DNA of 64,000 bases, taken from an uncultured Bacteroidales bacterium. GTDB lineage: Bacteria; Bacteroidota; Bacteroidia; Bacteroidales; UBA932. This document shows, piece after piece, positions 52,102-60,282 of this stretch. The translations under genes and the position numbers were made by a program. The DNA is taken from assembly GCA_900320795.1 (NCBI GenBank), contig ONTQ01000002.1, positions 25,855 through 89,854 on the forward strand, written 5' to 3'. Positions within the stretch are counted from its first letter, which is position 1, and each line of letters starts with the position of its first letter. The notes under the pieces were generated by a model. The model saw only the letters and a list, made by a program, of their open reading frames with translations. It had not been told where the DNA came from and did not search any database.

Positions 52102-55100
52102 CTATTCGTAGCCTTTCAGGACAACGGGCCCCAGCAGGCCGGACGGCAGGAGTTTGTCTCCCGCTTCGTAAAAACGGCGGACGCGCGTGACGGGTTCTAC
52201 GTTTTTCTGCCGGTCTCCGATCATCCGGTTCACCCACAGGTTGGTCACATTCACCTCCAGGGTGTTGTCTCCCTTTTTCAGGTAAGGGAGGATATCGGCC
52301 GATACATAGGGGGCGTGCCAAAGGACGCCGGCCGTGTGACCGTTCACAATCACTTCGGCCATGACGGCCACCTTCCCCAAATCCAGGCGGGCTTCTCCCA
52401 GACCCTCCAGGCTATCCACCGAAAAATGGGTGGTGTAGCGGGCCGTTCCGGAGAAATACTTGACCACGGGGTCGCTGTTGGAGGTCCAGTCGTTGAGGAC
52501 CGAGAAGGTTTCCAGGGCGCGTTCTCCGCCCTTTTGCACAAACGCTACGTCCCAGTATTGGTCCAGGGTTTGGGCCCATTTTTCCGCCCCGGTTTTCCGG
52601 CTGGCCGATACGCCCAGTGGCTTTTGGGTGAGGACATAGAACAGGGCATCTCCGGGGGCCAGGGAGACCTGAAGGGCCGTGTAGCCGTTTTCGGCCGGGG
52701 TGCAATCCAGGGCGGAGGCTTCTCCCGTTTCGGGATTCAGCAGGGCGGCAAACCGGGCTGCGGTGCGGAACCGGACTGTTCCGTCCTGCGGCTTTTCGCT
52801 GAAATTCCGAAGCCAGTAAATCTCCGTTCCGGCCCCGGGAATGCTCCGGTGCACGAACTGGATTCCCTGCAGCAGGGTTTCGTGTCCCCGGGAGTTCAGG
52901 GGAACGGGGGCGCCGTCTCCGAACATCCGGGCGGGACCGGATCCTTCCGGAAACACCACGTCGGGCCGGATGCTTTCGGGAAGGCCGTCTTTTTCGGCCA
53001 CCACTTTCACGCCGGCCGCGCGGAAGGCTTCCAACTTGTTTTGCAGTTCTTCGGAGACCACTCGGGCGCTTCGGCCCAGCATGAGCACGGAATACCGCTG
53101 CCCGCTCTCTGTAACCAGGCATCCGTCTTCCACATGCACGCGGTTCAGCAGGACGTCCGGGCTGGCGTAGTCGAAGTTGAAACCGGAAGGAATGTCCGGC
53201 AGGAAGCGGAAGGCCTCCCCTCCATAGACCGCCGTCACATTGGTGTCTTCTCCGTAGAAAAGGAGGATATCGGCCACATTCCTTCCCGTCTGCAGCAGTT
53301 GGCAACTGCGGGCCAGGTAATCTGTCCACACCTTGGCATAGGGGGCCCAGGTCTCGTTCCGGTGGAACCATTGGCCATATTTGAAAAGCCCCAGACCGGG
53401 CAGATATTCGTCCGAGGGCTGCGAGGCCGAATCGTGGATAATGAAGCGGTTCAGGCCGCTGGCGAGGGCCATATCGGCCACCGGCTTGATGTTTCCCGGA
53501 TAATAGGTGTACGCCTTTTTCTCCTCTCCTGAGACGGTGAAAGATTCGGCGGCGGCGATGTTCTGCCCGTAGATGTGGGCCACCGAGGCGCTTTCCCGGA
53601 TGTCCGTTATGGACGATGGCATCATGGAGCCGGCAGGACTGTCCGTCATCCAGATGGCCGACATGGGAATGGTGGCGGCCCGTTTGGCGTCCATGCCGTC
53701 TCCCACGAAGGCGCGGCCCGTCTCGTGGCCTTCGATGTAGGTTCCCTTCATGCCGAACTCCTTGATGATTTCCCCGAGCCGGGCATAGTTCTCCGTAAAG
53801 AGTTCTCCGAGGGTCTTGCGCCAGTCAAAGAGGAAACGTTCGCTCCTGGCGGCATCGCCGATGATTTCTCCTGCCAGTACCGGCATCCAGGGGAGAAGGT
53901 CATAGCCCCGGCGCTGCTTGAATTCTTCCGGCAGGGAGGGGGTCCAGGTCTCCGATTTGGCCTCGAAACTGTCCACGAGCAGATGCGTGATGCCATTGGG
54001 CCCCAGCATTCCGCCGGCAGCCTCCTTGTACATTTCCAGATAGGTATGGAAATAACGGTTCCAGGCCTCTTTGTCCAGTTTGTCCACTTCCAGTCCGGTG
54101 GCATTGGGAGATGCGGGGTGGTTCATCTTGCCGGTGAGCGAGGCCCCGAAGCGGTAGATTCTCCAATTTCCTTCCGGCAGGCGGCAGGCCAGCCGCCCGT
54201 CCGCGGCCATCCGGTCTGTTAGAATGACAACATCCTCCGGGCGGATACATTTTTCGCCCTTTTCCGTTTCTGTAGGGTATCGGCCGAAATCGTAAGGGAA
54301 GCAGTAGCCGGCCTTTTCCTCGAACATCTCTACCTTGTGCACTCCGTAGAGTTGCAGGTCCTCGTTTTTTTCGCCCGTGACGCGGAAATAGCGGGCCTTG
54401 GTGGGCGGGATGTTCAGGGTGACGTATTCAAATGGCGACTTCCGGACGGGGCAGACGGTTTTCCAGTTTTTCCCGTCCTGGCTGCACTGAAACTCGGAAG
54501 AGGTATAGACATATCCGTCCCTGGGCCGATAGCCGCCCGCTACGCCTTTTACCGTAAAGGCACGGATCTCCCGGGGGCGCGGGAAACGGACGGTGATGCC
54601 GTCGGCCTGCCGGGTTACTTCGGCCCCCATTTCCTCCATGCTCACATCCCCTTCCGGCAGCCGTACGGCCACCACGGCTACGTCGTAGCCAAAGTCCTGC
54701 ACTTCAATCCCGTGCGTCGGGGCGTAGGGCAAATCCTTGTACTGGCCCGTTATCTTGCGGAGTTCCGGGAGAACCAGGTCGATGGTGCCTCCCTTCACGT
54801 CCAATGTTTGCCATTCCAGCTTTTTCATGGCGTCTTCGGGCGTTACCCACGGGCCTCCCGTGCTGCTCCATCCCGGAGCGCTGGCCACGGTGGCCTCCAG
54901 TCCCAGGGAATCGGCCAGGGCAATGGCATAGCGGTAGGCTTCTTTCCAGCTGTCGGACAGATACGGTCGTTTGAAAGGCGCCGCCTTGGGCATGTTCACG
55001 CCACCGGCATCAAACTGATGGAAACCGGCAATTCCTACGCTGTCCATCCAGAGGAGGTCTTTCCGGATGCCGTCCAGGCTCACTTCGCCATCCATCCAAT

Positions 55101-55221
55101 GCCACCACACATAGGGTCTGGCGGCGCGGCTGGGGTTCTGAAAAGACTGGACGAGGCTGTCCGGAACATGTGCCGGGACAGCGGCTGCAAGAAACAGGGA
55201 GACGAGTACAGATGATAGCAT
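52102..55221 (-). CDS. GH106-like alpha-L-rhamnosidase
   Basis: 1039 aa, with signal-like N-terminus MLSSVLVSLFLAAAVPAHVP. The start region WWHWMDGEVSLDGIRKDL then GIAGFHQFDAGGVNMP is typical of GH106 from Bacteroidota. Further blocks are VASAPGWSSTGGPWVTPEDAMK, DSFEAKSETWTPSLPEEF with candidate acids, and SGLNRFIIHDSASQP, each under 25 residues here divided by position. C-terminal ~200 residues form jelly-roll domains (VIVNGHTAGVLWHAPY). GH106 enzymes remove terminal rhamnose from pectin (rhamnogalacturonan) side chains. Together with GH43 it points to plant-polysaccharide use, though no SusC/SusD pair is nearby. Confidence 0.88.
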   Translation of the reverse strand: MLSSVLVSLFLAAAVPAHVPDSLVQSFQNPSRAARPYVWWHWMDGEVSLDGIRKDLLWMDSVGIAGFHQFDAGGVNMPKAAPFKRPYLSDSWKEAYRYAIALADSLGLEATVASAPGWSSTGGPWVTPEDAMKKLEWQTLDVKGGTIDLVLPELRKITGQYKDLPYAPTHGIEVQDFGYDVAVVAVRLPEGDVSMEEMGAEVTRQADGITVRFPRPREIRAFTVKGVAGGYRPRDGYVYTSSEFQCSQDGKNWKTVCPVRKSPFEYVTLNIPPTKARYFRVTGEKNEDLQLYGVHKVEMFEEKAGYCFPYDFGRYPTETEKGEKCIRPEDVVILTDRMAADGRLACRLPEGNWRIYRFGASLTGKMNHPASPNATGLEVDKLDKEAWNRYFHTYLEMYKEAAGGMLGPNGITHLLVDSFEAKSETWTPSLPEEFKQRRGYDLLPWMPVLAGEIIGDAARSERFLFDWRKTLGELFTENYARLGEIIKEFGMKGTYIEGHETGRAFVGDGMDAKRAATIPMSAIWMTDSPAGSMMPSSITDIRESASVAHIYGQNIAAAESFTVSGEEKKAYTYYPGNIKPVADMALASGLNRFIIHDSASQPSDEYLPGLGLFKYGQWFHRNETWAPYAKVWTDYLARSCQLLQTGRNVADILLFYGEDTNVTAVYGGEAFRFLPDIPSGFNFDYASPDVLLNRVHVEDGCLVTESGQRYSVLMLGRSARVVSEELQNKLEAFRAAGVKVVAEKDGLPESIRPDVVFPEGSGPARMFGDGAPVPLNSRGHETLLQGIQFVHRSIPGAGTEIYWLRNFSEKPQDGTVRFRTAARFAALLNPETGEASALDCTPAENGYTALQVSLAPGDALFYVLTQKPLGVSASRKTGAEKWAQTLDQYWDVAFVQKGGERALETFSVLNDWTSNSDPVVKYFSGTARYTTHFSVDSLEGLGEARLDLGKVAVMAEVIVNGHTAGVLWHAPYVSADILPYLKKGDNTLEVNVTNLWVNRMIGDRQKNVEPVTRVRRFYEAGDKLLPSGLLGPVVLKGYE

Positions 55222-55246
55222 AATCCGGACGTTTATACATTCATCA

Positions 55247-55254
55247 CAAAGATA
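55247..55254 (-). promoter_or_regulatory. Putative -7 box of the GH106 gene
   Basis: Minus-strand TATCTTTG, 25 nt before the ATG at 55221. Confidence 0.5.
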
Positions 55255-55509
55255 ACCATTTTCGCCTACAAGTCAAGGCTCCCTTCCGTCGGGTGGCCGA
55301 TAGAAGGACCGTTGAAAGAATCACCAGAAAAACGCCCCGTATGTATCTACGAGGCGGTTTATCTGTGCCCCTAACCGTGGTATTCTCGAACCTTTTGTTG
55401 GAGGGAATTGAGCGGTTGTGGGAGGTGCATGCTATTTTGCCGAATCCAAAGCATTTTCCTCTTGCAACAGAAGATTCTGTTTCGTCACTTCGCAGAAAAC
55501 GAGAGTCAT
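55255..55509. other. Low-coding spacer between GH106 and the BRO fragment
   Basis: No recognisable gene. Open frames of about 100 codons on both strands lack motif or signal. It is less GC-rich than its surroundings, as is the following BRO fragment, and may be decayed mobile DNA. Confidence 0.4.
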
Positions 55510-55827
55510 ATGAGTCAAAAAGAAGCTCTCCAGCTATTTGGAGACAAAACAATAAGAACTGCTTGGAGCGAGGAAGAAGAAAAGTGGTACTTCTCTATTG
55601 TTGATGTGATTGCCGTACTAACAGATAGCGCTGACGCCTCTGCGTATTGGAGAAAGCTTAAAGAGCGGCTGCTTAAAGAAGGAAATGAAACCGTGACAAA
55701 TTGTCACACTTTCAAAATGAAAGCGGCCGATGGCAAAATGCGGCAAACGGATGTGGCGGATCAACAGCAACTATTCCGTTTGATTCAACAGTTGTCCGAT
55801 GAAAACGGACAACTAAAAAGGTTATAG
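55510..55827 (+). pseudogene. Truncated BRO-N / P22-antirepressor-like fragment
   Basis: 105 aa beginning MSQKEALQLFGDKTIRTAW. The stretch EKWYFSIVDVIAVLTDSADASAYW, LKERLLKEGNETVTNCHTFK and MKAADGKMRQTDVADQQQLFRLIQ (given as separate blocks) matches the BRO-N domain of prophage antirepressors and DinD-like proteins. The domain breaks off right after LFRLIQ, where homologues continue with SIPSPKAEPFK-like residues; here it ends QLSDENGQLKRL and stops. Codon use is A/T-richer than in neighbours. It is best read as a remnant of mobile DNA rather than a working gene, though a short functional form cannot be excluded. Confidence 0.7.
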
Positions 55828-55870
55828 CAATCCTATCTCGCGTGCTTTTGAAAGCATTTCTGCCGTTTTT

Positions 55871-55883
55871 GCAGGTAACCTGC
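55871..55883. repeat. Short inverted repeat
   Basis: GCAGGTAACCTGC, 5-nt arms, in the spacer upstream of the binding-protein gene. Purpose unclear; could be an operator or part of a weak terminator. Confidence 0.3.
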
Positions 55884-55936
55884 CAAAAATCACCCCGTTA
55901 CCCGCACCCGGGGGCACCAAAGAGCAAATGTTTTAT

Positions 55937-55944
55937 TATCTTTG
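55937..55944 (+). promoter_or_regulatory. Putative -7 box of the binding protein / SpoIIE pair
   Basis: TATCTTTG, 49 nt before the ATG at 55994. No TTTG near -33. Confidence 0.45.
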
Positions 55945-55993
55945 CGGGCGTATAATTGTCAGTCTATACTTAACGCAGGACCCATATCCGATA

Positions 55994-56944
55994 ATGAGAC
56001 AAAAGAAACTATTGATGATTGCTGCATTCCTTATAGCGGGCAGCAGCATGCTCAGGGCTCAGGAAGAGACCATAATATTCACGCCCCAATGGACGGCGCA
56101 GGCTCAGTTTGCCGGCTATTATGTGGCCGAGTCAAAAGGTTTTTACCGTGAGGCGGGGGTAAATGTGCGGATAGAGCATCCGTCTTCAACCCAGCCGGCA
56201 ATGACCCGCCTTCGCAATAATCAGTGCCAGGCTACCACGCTGCAGCTATGCCAGGCCATGGAAATAGTGGATGGTGGCATTCCCCTTGTGAACATCCTCC
56301 AGACATCCATGAACAATGCCATGGTAATTGTGTCGGCTCGCGGCAAGGATCCCCTCACCCAAAAAGGAGCACGTGTGGGCATCTGGAGCGTGGGGTTCGG
56401 CCAGCTGGCCATATGCATGAGCATACAGGATCATCTTGATTATGAATGGGTGCGTTTTGCCCAGAACACCAACCTGTTTGTGGCGGGAGCCCTGGACGCC
56501 ACGCTGGCAATGAGCTACAACGAGTACTACCAGCTGGTACAGGCAGGTATCCAGATGACGGACAAGAACGTATATCGCTTCTGCGACCACGGCTACAATG
56601 TGCAGGAAGACGGCGTGTATATGAGCAGGGATTACTATGAATCCCACAAGGACCTGGCAAAGCGTTTCGCGCAGGCCAGCAGGAAAGGCTGGGAATGGGC
56701 CGCAGAGCATCCGGAAGAGGCGTTGGAAATTGTGATGGAGTATGTGGACCGGGAGCACATTGCCACCAATATTGTCTTGCAGCGGCTCATGCTGCAGGAG
56801 GTTCTGCGCCTGCAGGTGGACCGGGAATCCGGGGAGCGTGAGTTCCGCATGCGCCCCGACATGGTGCAGCTTGCCAGCCACCTTATGGTGGAAAACCATA
56901 TGCTGGGGCGTGAAATAACCTATAAAGAGCTGAGCTATGAATAG
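55994..56944 (+). CDS. NMT1/THI5-like periplasmic binding protein
   Basis: 316 aa from the ATG at 55994, with signal peptide MRQKKLLMIAAFLIAGSSML then RAQ. The fold and motifs are those of THI5/SsuA-type solute-binding proteins: FTPQWTAQAQFAGYYVAESKGFY, FYREAGVNVRIEHPSS, and GIWSVGFGQLAI. Such proteins bind pyrimidine or sulfonate-like ligands for ABC importers, but no permease or ATPase gene is nearby. Instead its stop overlaps the start of a Cache/HAMP/SpoIIE phosphatase by 8 nt, so it probably senses a ligand for that protein. The ligand is unknown. Confidence 0.82.
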   Translation: MRQKKLLMIAAFLIAGSSMLRAQEETIIFTPQWTAQAQFAGYYVAESKGFYREAGVNVRIEHPSSTQPAMTRLRNNQCQATTLQLCQAMEIVDGGIPLVNILQTSMNNAMVIVSARGKDPLTQKGARVGIWSVGFGQLAICMSIQDHLDYEWVRFAQNTNLFVAGALDATLAMSYNEYYQLVQAGIQMTDKNVYRFCDHGYNVQEDGVYMSRDYYESHKDLAKRFAQASRKGWEWAAEHPEEALEIVMEYVDREHIATNIVLQRLMLQEVLRLQVDRESGEREFRMRPDMVQLASHLMVENHMLGREITYKELSYE

Positions 56945-58877
56945 AATACTCTCCTATATACGCCGCAAGCTCTCTGTACGGGTTAGCCTGTGGGTGGTGA
57001 TCTTCGCCGCCATCATCTTCATAGCAGCACTCAGTTTTCTGTTCTACCAGTCTCGCGAGGCTGTACGCCTGGAGGCCGTGAGCCGCGCCACACAAATCCT
57101 GGACAAGACTTCCCTGAGGGTAGAGAGCATCCTGAACCGGGTGGAAGTGGCTTCCAAAATGACAGAATGGCTGGTTCTGAGGCATCCGGAACAAGCCGAC
57201 TCCATGTTCGTTTACAGCCGCGGAATGCTGCTCAATAATCCGGACTTCTACAACTGCTCCATCGCTTTTGAGCCCTACTACTTCAAGGACAGGGGCCGAT
57301 ATTTCTCTGCCTATTCCAAGCATGATGCCGATGGTATCCGCACCATCCAGGGCGGCTCAGACAACTACCAGTACTTCTATATGGACTGGTACCTGATGCC
57401 GAAACTTCTGGACAAACCCTGCTGGACAGAGCCATATATGGACCTTGATGTGCCCACCAACACAGTGGAGACGGTGACCAGTTACTGTCAGGCCATCAAG
57501 GACGGAGATGGAAAGGTTATTGGCGTAATAAACACCAGCCTGTCCCTGAACTGGCTGTCGCATACAATATCGGCAGTGAAGCCATATCCCCATTCATACA
57601 GCATCATGATTGGGCGCGGCGGCACATATTTCGTCCATCCGGACTCCACCAAGATCACCCGGCAAAGCATCTTTACCCAGACCATGGAGAAACCGGACTC
57701 CTCCCTCTCCGCCCTTGGATACGCTATGACGCGGGGAGAAGAGGGCATAATGCAGATGCAGTTGAACGGAGAAAAGTCCTTTGTCTTCTACAAACCCCTG
57801 GGACAGACCGGCTGCAGCATGGCCATCGTGTGCCCGGAGAGAGACATCTTTGGAGGATTTGACCGCCTTAGGCGCACCGTCATGATCATTGTTCTGGCGG
57901 GGCTGCTCCTTATGCTGTATTTCTTCATCCGCATCATAACGCGTGAGCTGAGTCCTCTTAGGAGGCTGGCCGATGAAGCCGAGACAATAGCCTCCGGGCA
58001 GTTTGACGCCGTGCTCCCGGACTTCCGGCGCACAGACGAAATCGGCCAGCTGAGCCATTCGTTCGGCAATATGCAACAGTCCCTGGTGAGATACATCGGC
58101 CAGCTGAAGGATACCACCGCGCAGAAGGCCTCAATTGAAAGGGACCTGCACATTGCCAATGAAATCCAGATGGGAATGCTGCCGAAGGTATTCCCCTCCT
58201 ACCCCGAACGCGAGGACGTCCAGATATACGCCTCCCTGGCGCCCGCAAAGGAAGTGGGCGGAGACCTGTTTGACTTCTATTTCCGTGACGGCAAGCTCTT
58301 TTTCTGCATAGGAGACGTTTCAGGCAAGGGCGTTCCGGCATCGCTGTTCATGGCGGTGACGCGTTCAGTGTTCCGCACTGTATCGGCCCATGAATCCCTG
58401 CCGGACAGGGTTATGACCAACCTGAACAAAACCATTGCGGAGATTAACGACTCCCTGATGTTCGTGACCCTGTTCGTGGGCGTTCTGGACCTTCAGACGG
58501 GAAAAATGCAGTATTGCAACGCCGGCCACGACGAACCGCTTCTGGCAGGCGCCGGCGTAGGCACGCTCCCCTGCGACGCCAACATCCCCGTAGGCGTGGA
58601 TCCTACCTGGAATTATTCGCTGCAGGAGGCCGATATCTATCCCGGGACCACCATCTTCCTGTTCACCGACGGCCTTACAGAGGCCGAAAACGCCTCTCAT
58701 GAGCTCTTCAAGATAGAGCGCGTTAGGGAAACAGCCGAGGCCTCTCTTTCCCGTCATGAACATGCCCCTCACCAACTGATTGACGCCATGACCGCCGCCG
58801 TCCACGAGTTTGTCGGAGACGCCCAGCAAAGCGACGACCTAACCATGATGGGCATCCAGTTCCGGCCCGGAGCCTGA
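56937..58877 (+). CDS. Membrane sensor with Cache, HAMP and SpoIIE (PP2C-type) phosphatase
   Basis: 646 aa. TM1 lies at about residues 15-38, a periplasmic dCache-type sensor at ~40-305 (FYNCSIAFEPYYF, TEPYMDLDVPTNTVET), TM2 at ~310-330, then a HAMP domain. Residues ~400-640 are a SpoIIE/RsbU phosphatase: MGMLPKVFPSYPEREDVQI, EVGGDLFDFYF, GDVSGKGVPASLFMA, GHDEPLL, and FTDGLTEAENA, with the metal-binding Asp residues in place. Such enzymes dephosphorylate anti-sigma-antagonist or STAS proteins; none is in this window. The binding protein encoded just upstream is the obvious extracytoplasmic partner. A strong terminator follows at 58965. Confidence 0.92.
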   Translation: MNRILSYIRRKLSVRVSLWVVIFAAIIFIAALSFLFYQSREAVRLEAVSRATQILDKTSLRVESILNRVEVASKMTEWLVLRHPEQADSMFVYSRGMLLNNPDFYNCSIAFEPYYFKDRGRYFSAYSKHDADGIRTIQGGSDNYQYFYMDWYLMPKLLDKPCWTEPYMDLDVPTNTVETVTSYCQAIKDGDGKVIGVINTSLSLNWLSHTISAVKPYPHSYSIMIGRGGTYFVHPDSTKITRQSIFTQTMEKPDSSLSALGYAMTRGEEGIMQMQLNGEKSFVFYKPLGQTGCSMAIVCPERDIFGGFDRLRRTVMIIVLAGLLLMLYFFIRIITRELSPLRRLADEAETIASGQFDAVLPDFRRTDEIGQLSHSFGNMQQSLVRYIGQLKDTTAQKASIERDLHIANEIQMGMLPKVFPSYPEREDVQIYASLAPAKEVGGDLFDFYFRDGKLFFCIGDVSGKGVPASLFMAVTRSVFRTVSAHESLPDRVMTNLNKTIAEINDSLMFVTLFVGVLDLQTGKMQYCNAGHDEPLLAGAGVGTLPCDANIPVGVDPTWNYSLQEADIYPGTTIFLFTDGLTEAENASHELFKIERVRETAEASLSRHEHAPHQLIDAMTAAVHEFVGDAQQSDDLTMMGIQFRPGA

Positions 58878-58964
58878 TTGGGTGTTACAGGAAAACCAAC
58901 TTCGCCCGGGGGGCCACCTTCCGGCACTGGACTGGTGCGGAAGTCCGAGGCCCCAGAAGGATGG

Positions 58965-59000
58965 CACAATAAAAGGCAGCTTCGGCTGCCTTTTATTGTG
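58965..59000. terminator. Strong bidirectional terminator with UUCG loop
   Basis: Perfect 16-nt arms CACAATAAAAGGCAGC and GCTGCCTTTTATTGTG around TTCG. It has A-rich and T-rich flanks on both sides, so it can stop transcripts from the SpoIIE gene (plus) and from the tRNA (minus). It overlaps the tRNA 3' end by 2 nt. Confidence 0.85.
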
Positions 59001-59083
59001 CCCAGAGCGGGAATCGAACCCGCACGTCTTTAAGGGACACTGGATTTTGAGTCCAGCGCGTCTACCAATTCCGCCATCCGGGC
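58999..59083 (-). tRNA. tRNA-Leu (anticodon CAA)
   Basis: 85-nt class II tRNA read on the minus strand. Acceptor arms GCCCGGA and TCTGGGC pair (one G:U). The D-arm GGCGGAATTGGTAGACGCG, the anticodon stem CTGGA/TCCAG with loop CTCAAAA (anticodon CAA, decoding UUG), a long variable arm, and the T-arm GCGGGTTCGATTCCCGC are all present. The CCA end is not encoded. Discriminator A is typical of Leu. The terminator directly abuts the 3' end. Confidence 0.95.
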
Positions 59084-59152
59084 GAGTGGGGTCTTTGGAA
59101 AGACGGGGTTGCAAATTTAGAGTAATTTCGGGTAACTGCCAAATTTTTCCGT

Positions 59153-59160
59153 TATCTTTG
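59153..59160 (+). promoter_or_regulatory. Putative -7 box of the shikimate operon (aroB-aroDA-aroC)
   Basis: TATCTTTG, ending 6 nt before the aroB ATG. Confidence 0.55.
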
Positions 59161-59166
59161 TAGTCT

Positions 59167-60282
59167 ATGGCAAATGACATCTGCATACGGGAAACCCTTT
59201 CCGGGCTGAAGTTCCTTCTCGCCGAAGAGCAGGAAGTTTTCGTGATTTACGACGAAAACGCCTCCTGGGTGGCGCAGGAAGTGGTTGAGGCCATCCGCAA
59301 AGCCGACGGCCCAACGGCCGTTCGCTCGTGTATCGGCCTGGAAACGTCGGAGGAGGAAAAGACCATGGAAACGGTGCTGGCCCTTGAGCGTCAACTCCTT
59401 GAGGCCGATGCCACCCGCGGCGCCCTCCTTGTGGCCGTTGGCGGCGGCATCACCACGGACCTCGTGGGCTTCACGGCTGCCATCTACAAGCGCGGCGTGC
59501 GCTATGCCAACGTCCCCACTACCCTCCTGGCCATGGTGGATGCGTCCATCGGCGGAAAAACCGGCGTGAACCTGGACGACTACAAGAACATGCTGGGCGC
59601 GTTCCGCATGCCGGAGTTCACTTACCTTTGCCCGGAACCTCTCCGCACCCTCCCGGAGCGAGAATGCAAGGCCGGTCTGGCCGAAATGCTCAAAACTTTC
59701 CTCCTGGCCGATGGCCCCCTCTACGGAGAGGCGGTGAGATTCTTCGCTACCGCTCAGAATGACAGGGGAGCAGGGGCAAAAATGGCCCAAAATGCCCCTG
59801 GCACGGCCGAAATGGCCACCTGCGGGGCAAAATCGGCCCCAAATGCCCCTGGGGTGCAGCGGTTCATTGAGGCGGCGGCGCGGATTAAGGCGCAAATCGT
59901 GGAGAGGGACCCGCTGGAAGGCGGCGAGCGGGCCAAATTGAACCTGGGGCACAGCTTCGGCCACGCCATTGAGCATGAGGCGCGCCAAAGAGGGACCGAC
60001 ATCAGCCACGGAGAAGCCGTAGCCATGGGCATCATCCTGGCGGCGGAACTTTCGGAGCGGCTGGACGTGGCGCAGAAAGGCCTTTCGGCACAGTTGGAGG
60101 CCGATTTTACCCGCCTGGGCCTGCCGGTGGAAAGTCCCTTTCCGGTGGAAGACCTTGTGGAAGCACTGCGCAAAGACAAGAAGGCCGCTCCCGGCGGCCA
60201 GGTGAAATTTGTACTCCTGCGTGCCCCTGGAGACGTTGTTTTACAAGAATTACCCTATGATTGCTACCTCCATACAAAATAA
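59167..60282 (+). CDS. aroB: 3-dehydroquinate synthase with low-complexity insertion
   Basis: Second step of the shikimate pathway: DAHP to 3-dehydroquinate, using NAD+ and a divalent metal; cytosolic. 371 aa. Motifs: GGGITTDLVGFTAAIYKRGV (NAD), PTTLLAMVDASIGGKTGVN, KAGLAEMLK with a metal Glu, and NLGHSFGHAIEHE with metal His residues. All catalytic residues appear intact. Residues ~190-232 are an insertion: RFFATAQNDR comes from a reversed copy of the 27-bp element (59737-59764). Next comes a pair of imperfect 29-bp GGGGCAAAA...TGCCCCTGG repeats. The insertion falls in a helical surface region, just before IKAQIVERD, so activity may survive. The next gene overlaps by 26 nt. Confidence 0.95.
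   Translation: MANDICIRETLSGLKFLLAEEQEVFVIYDENASWVAQEVVEAIRKADGPTAVRSCIGLETSEEEKTMETVLALERQLLEADATRGALLVAVGGGITTDLVGFTAAIYKRGVRYANVPTTLLAMVDASIGGKTGVNLDDYKNMLGAFRMPEFTYLCPEPLRTLPERECKAGLAEMLKTFLLADGPLYGEAVRFFATAQNDRGAGAKMAQNAPGTAEMATCGAKSAPNAPGVQRFIEAAARIKAQIVERDPLEGGERAKLNLGHSFGHAIEHEARQRGTDISHGEAVAMGIILAAELSERLDVAQKGLSAQLEADFTRLGLPVESPFPVEDLVEALRKDKKAAPGGQVKFVLLRAPGDVVLQELPYDCYLHTK
59737..59764 (-). repeat. Dispersed 27-bp element, copy 5, reversed, in frame inside aroB
   Basis: Plus strand AGATTCTTCGCT, ACCGCTCAGAATGACA; this is the complement of the consensus with one 1-nt substitution and a 1-nt change in length. It is read in the opposite direction to copies in aroC and the transglutaminase, giving RFFATAQND. 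Confidence 0.88.

Noticed and set aside
55994-56944. Thiamine-precursor ABC importer
   Set aside because: No permease, ATPase or TPP riboswitch nearby; the partner is a signalling phosphatase.
58999-59083. tRNA-Leu as an integration site for the BRO-fragment region
   Set aside because: No integrase and no second copy of the tRNA 3' end were seen.
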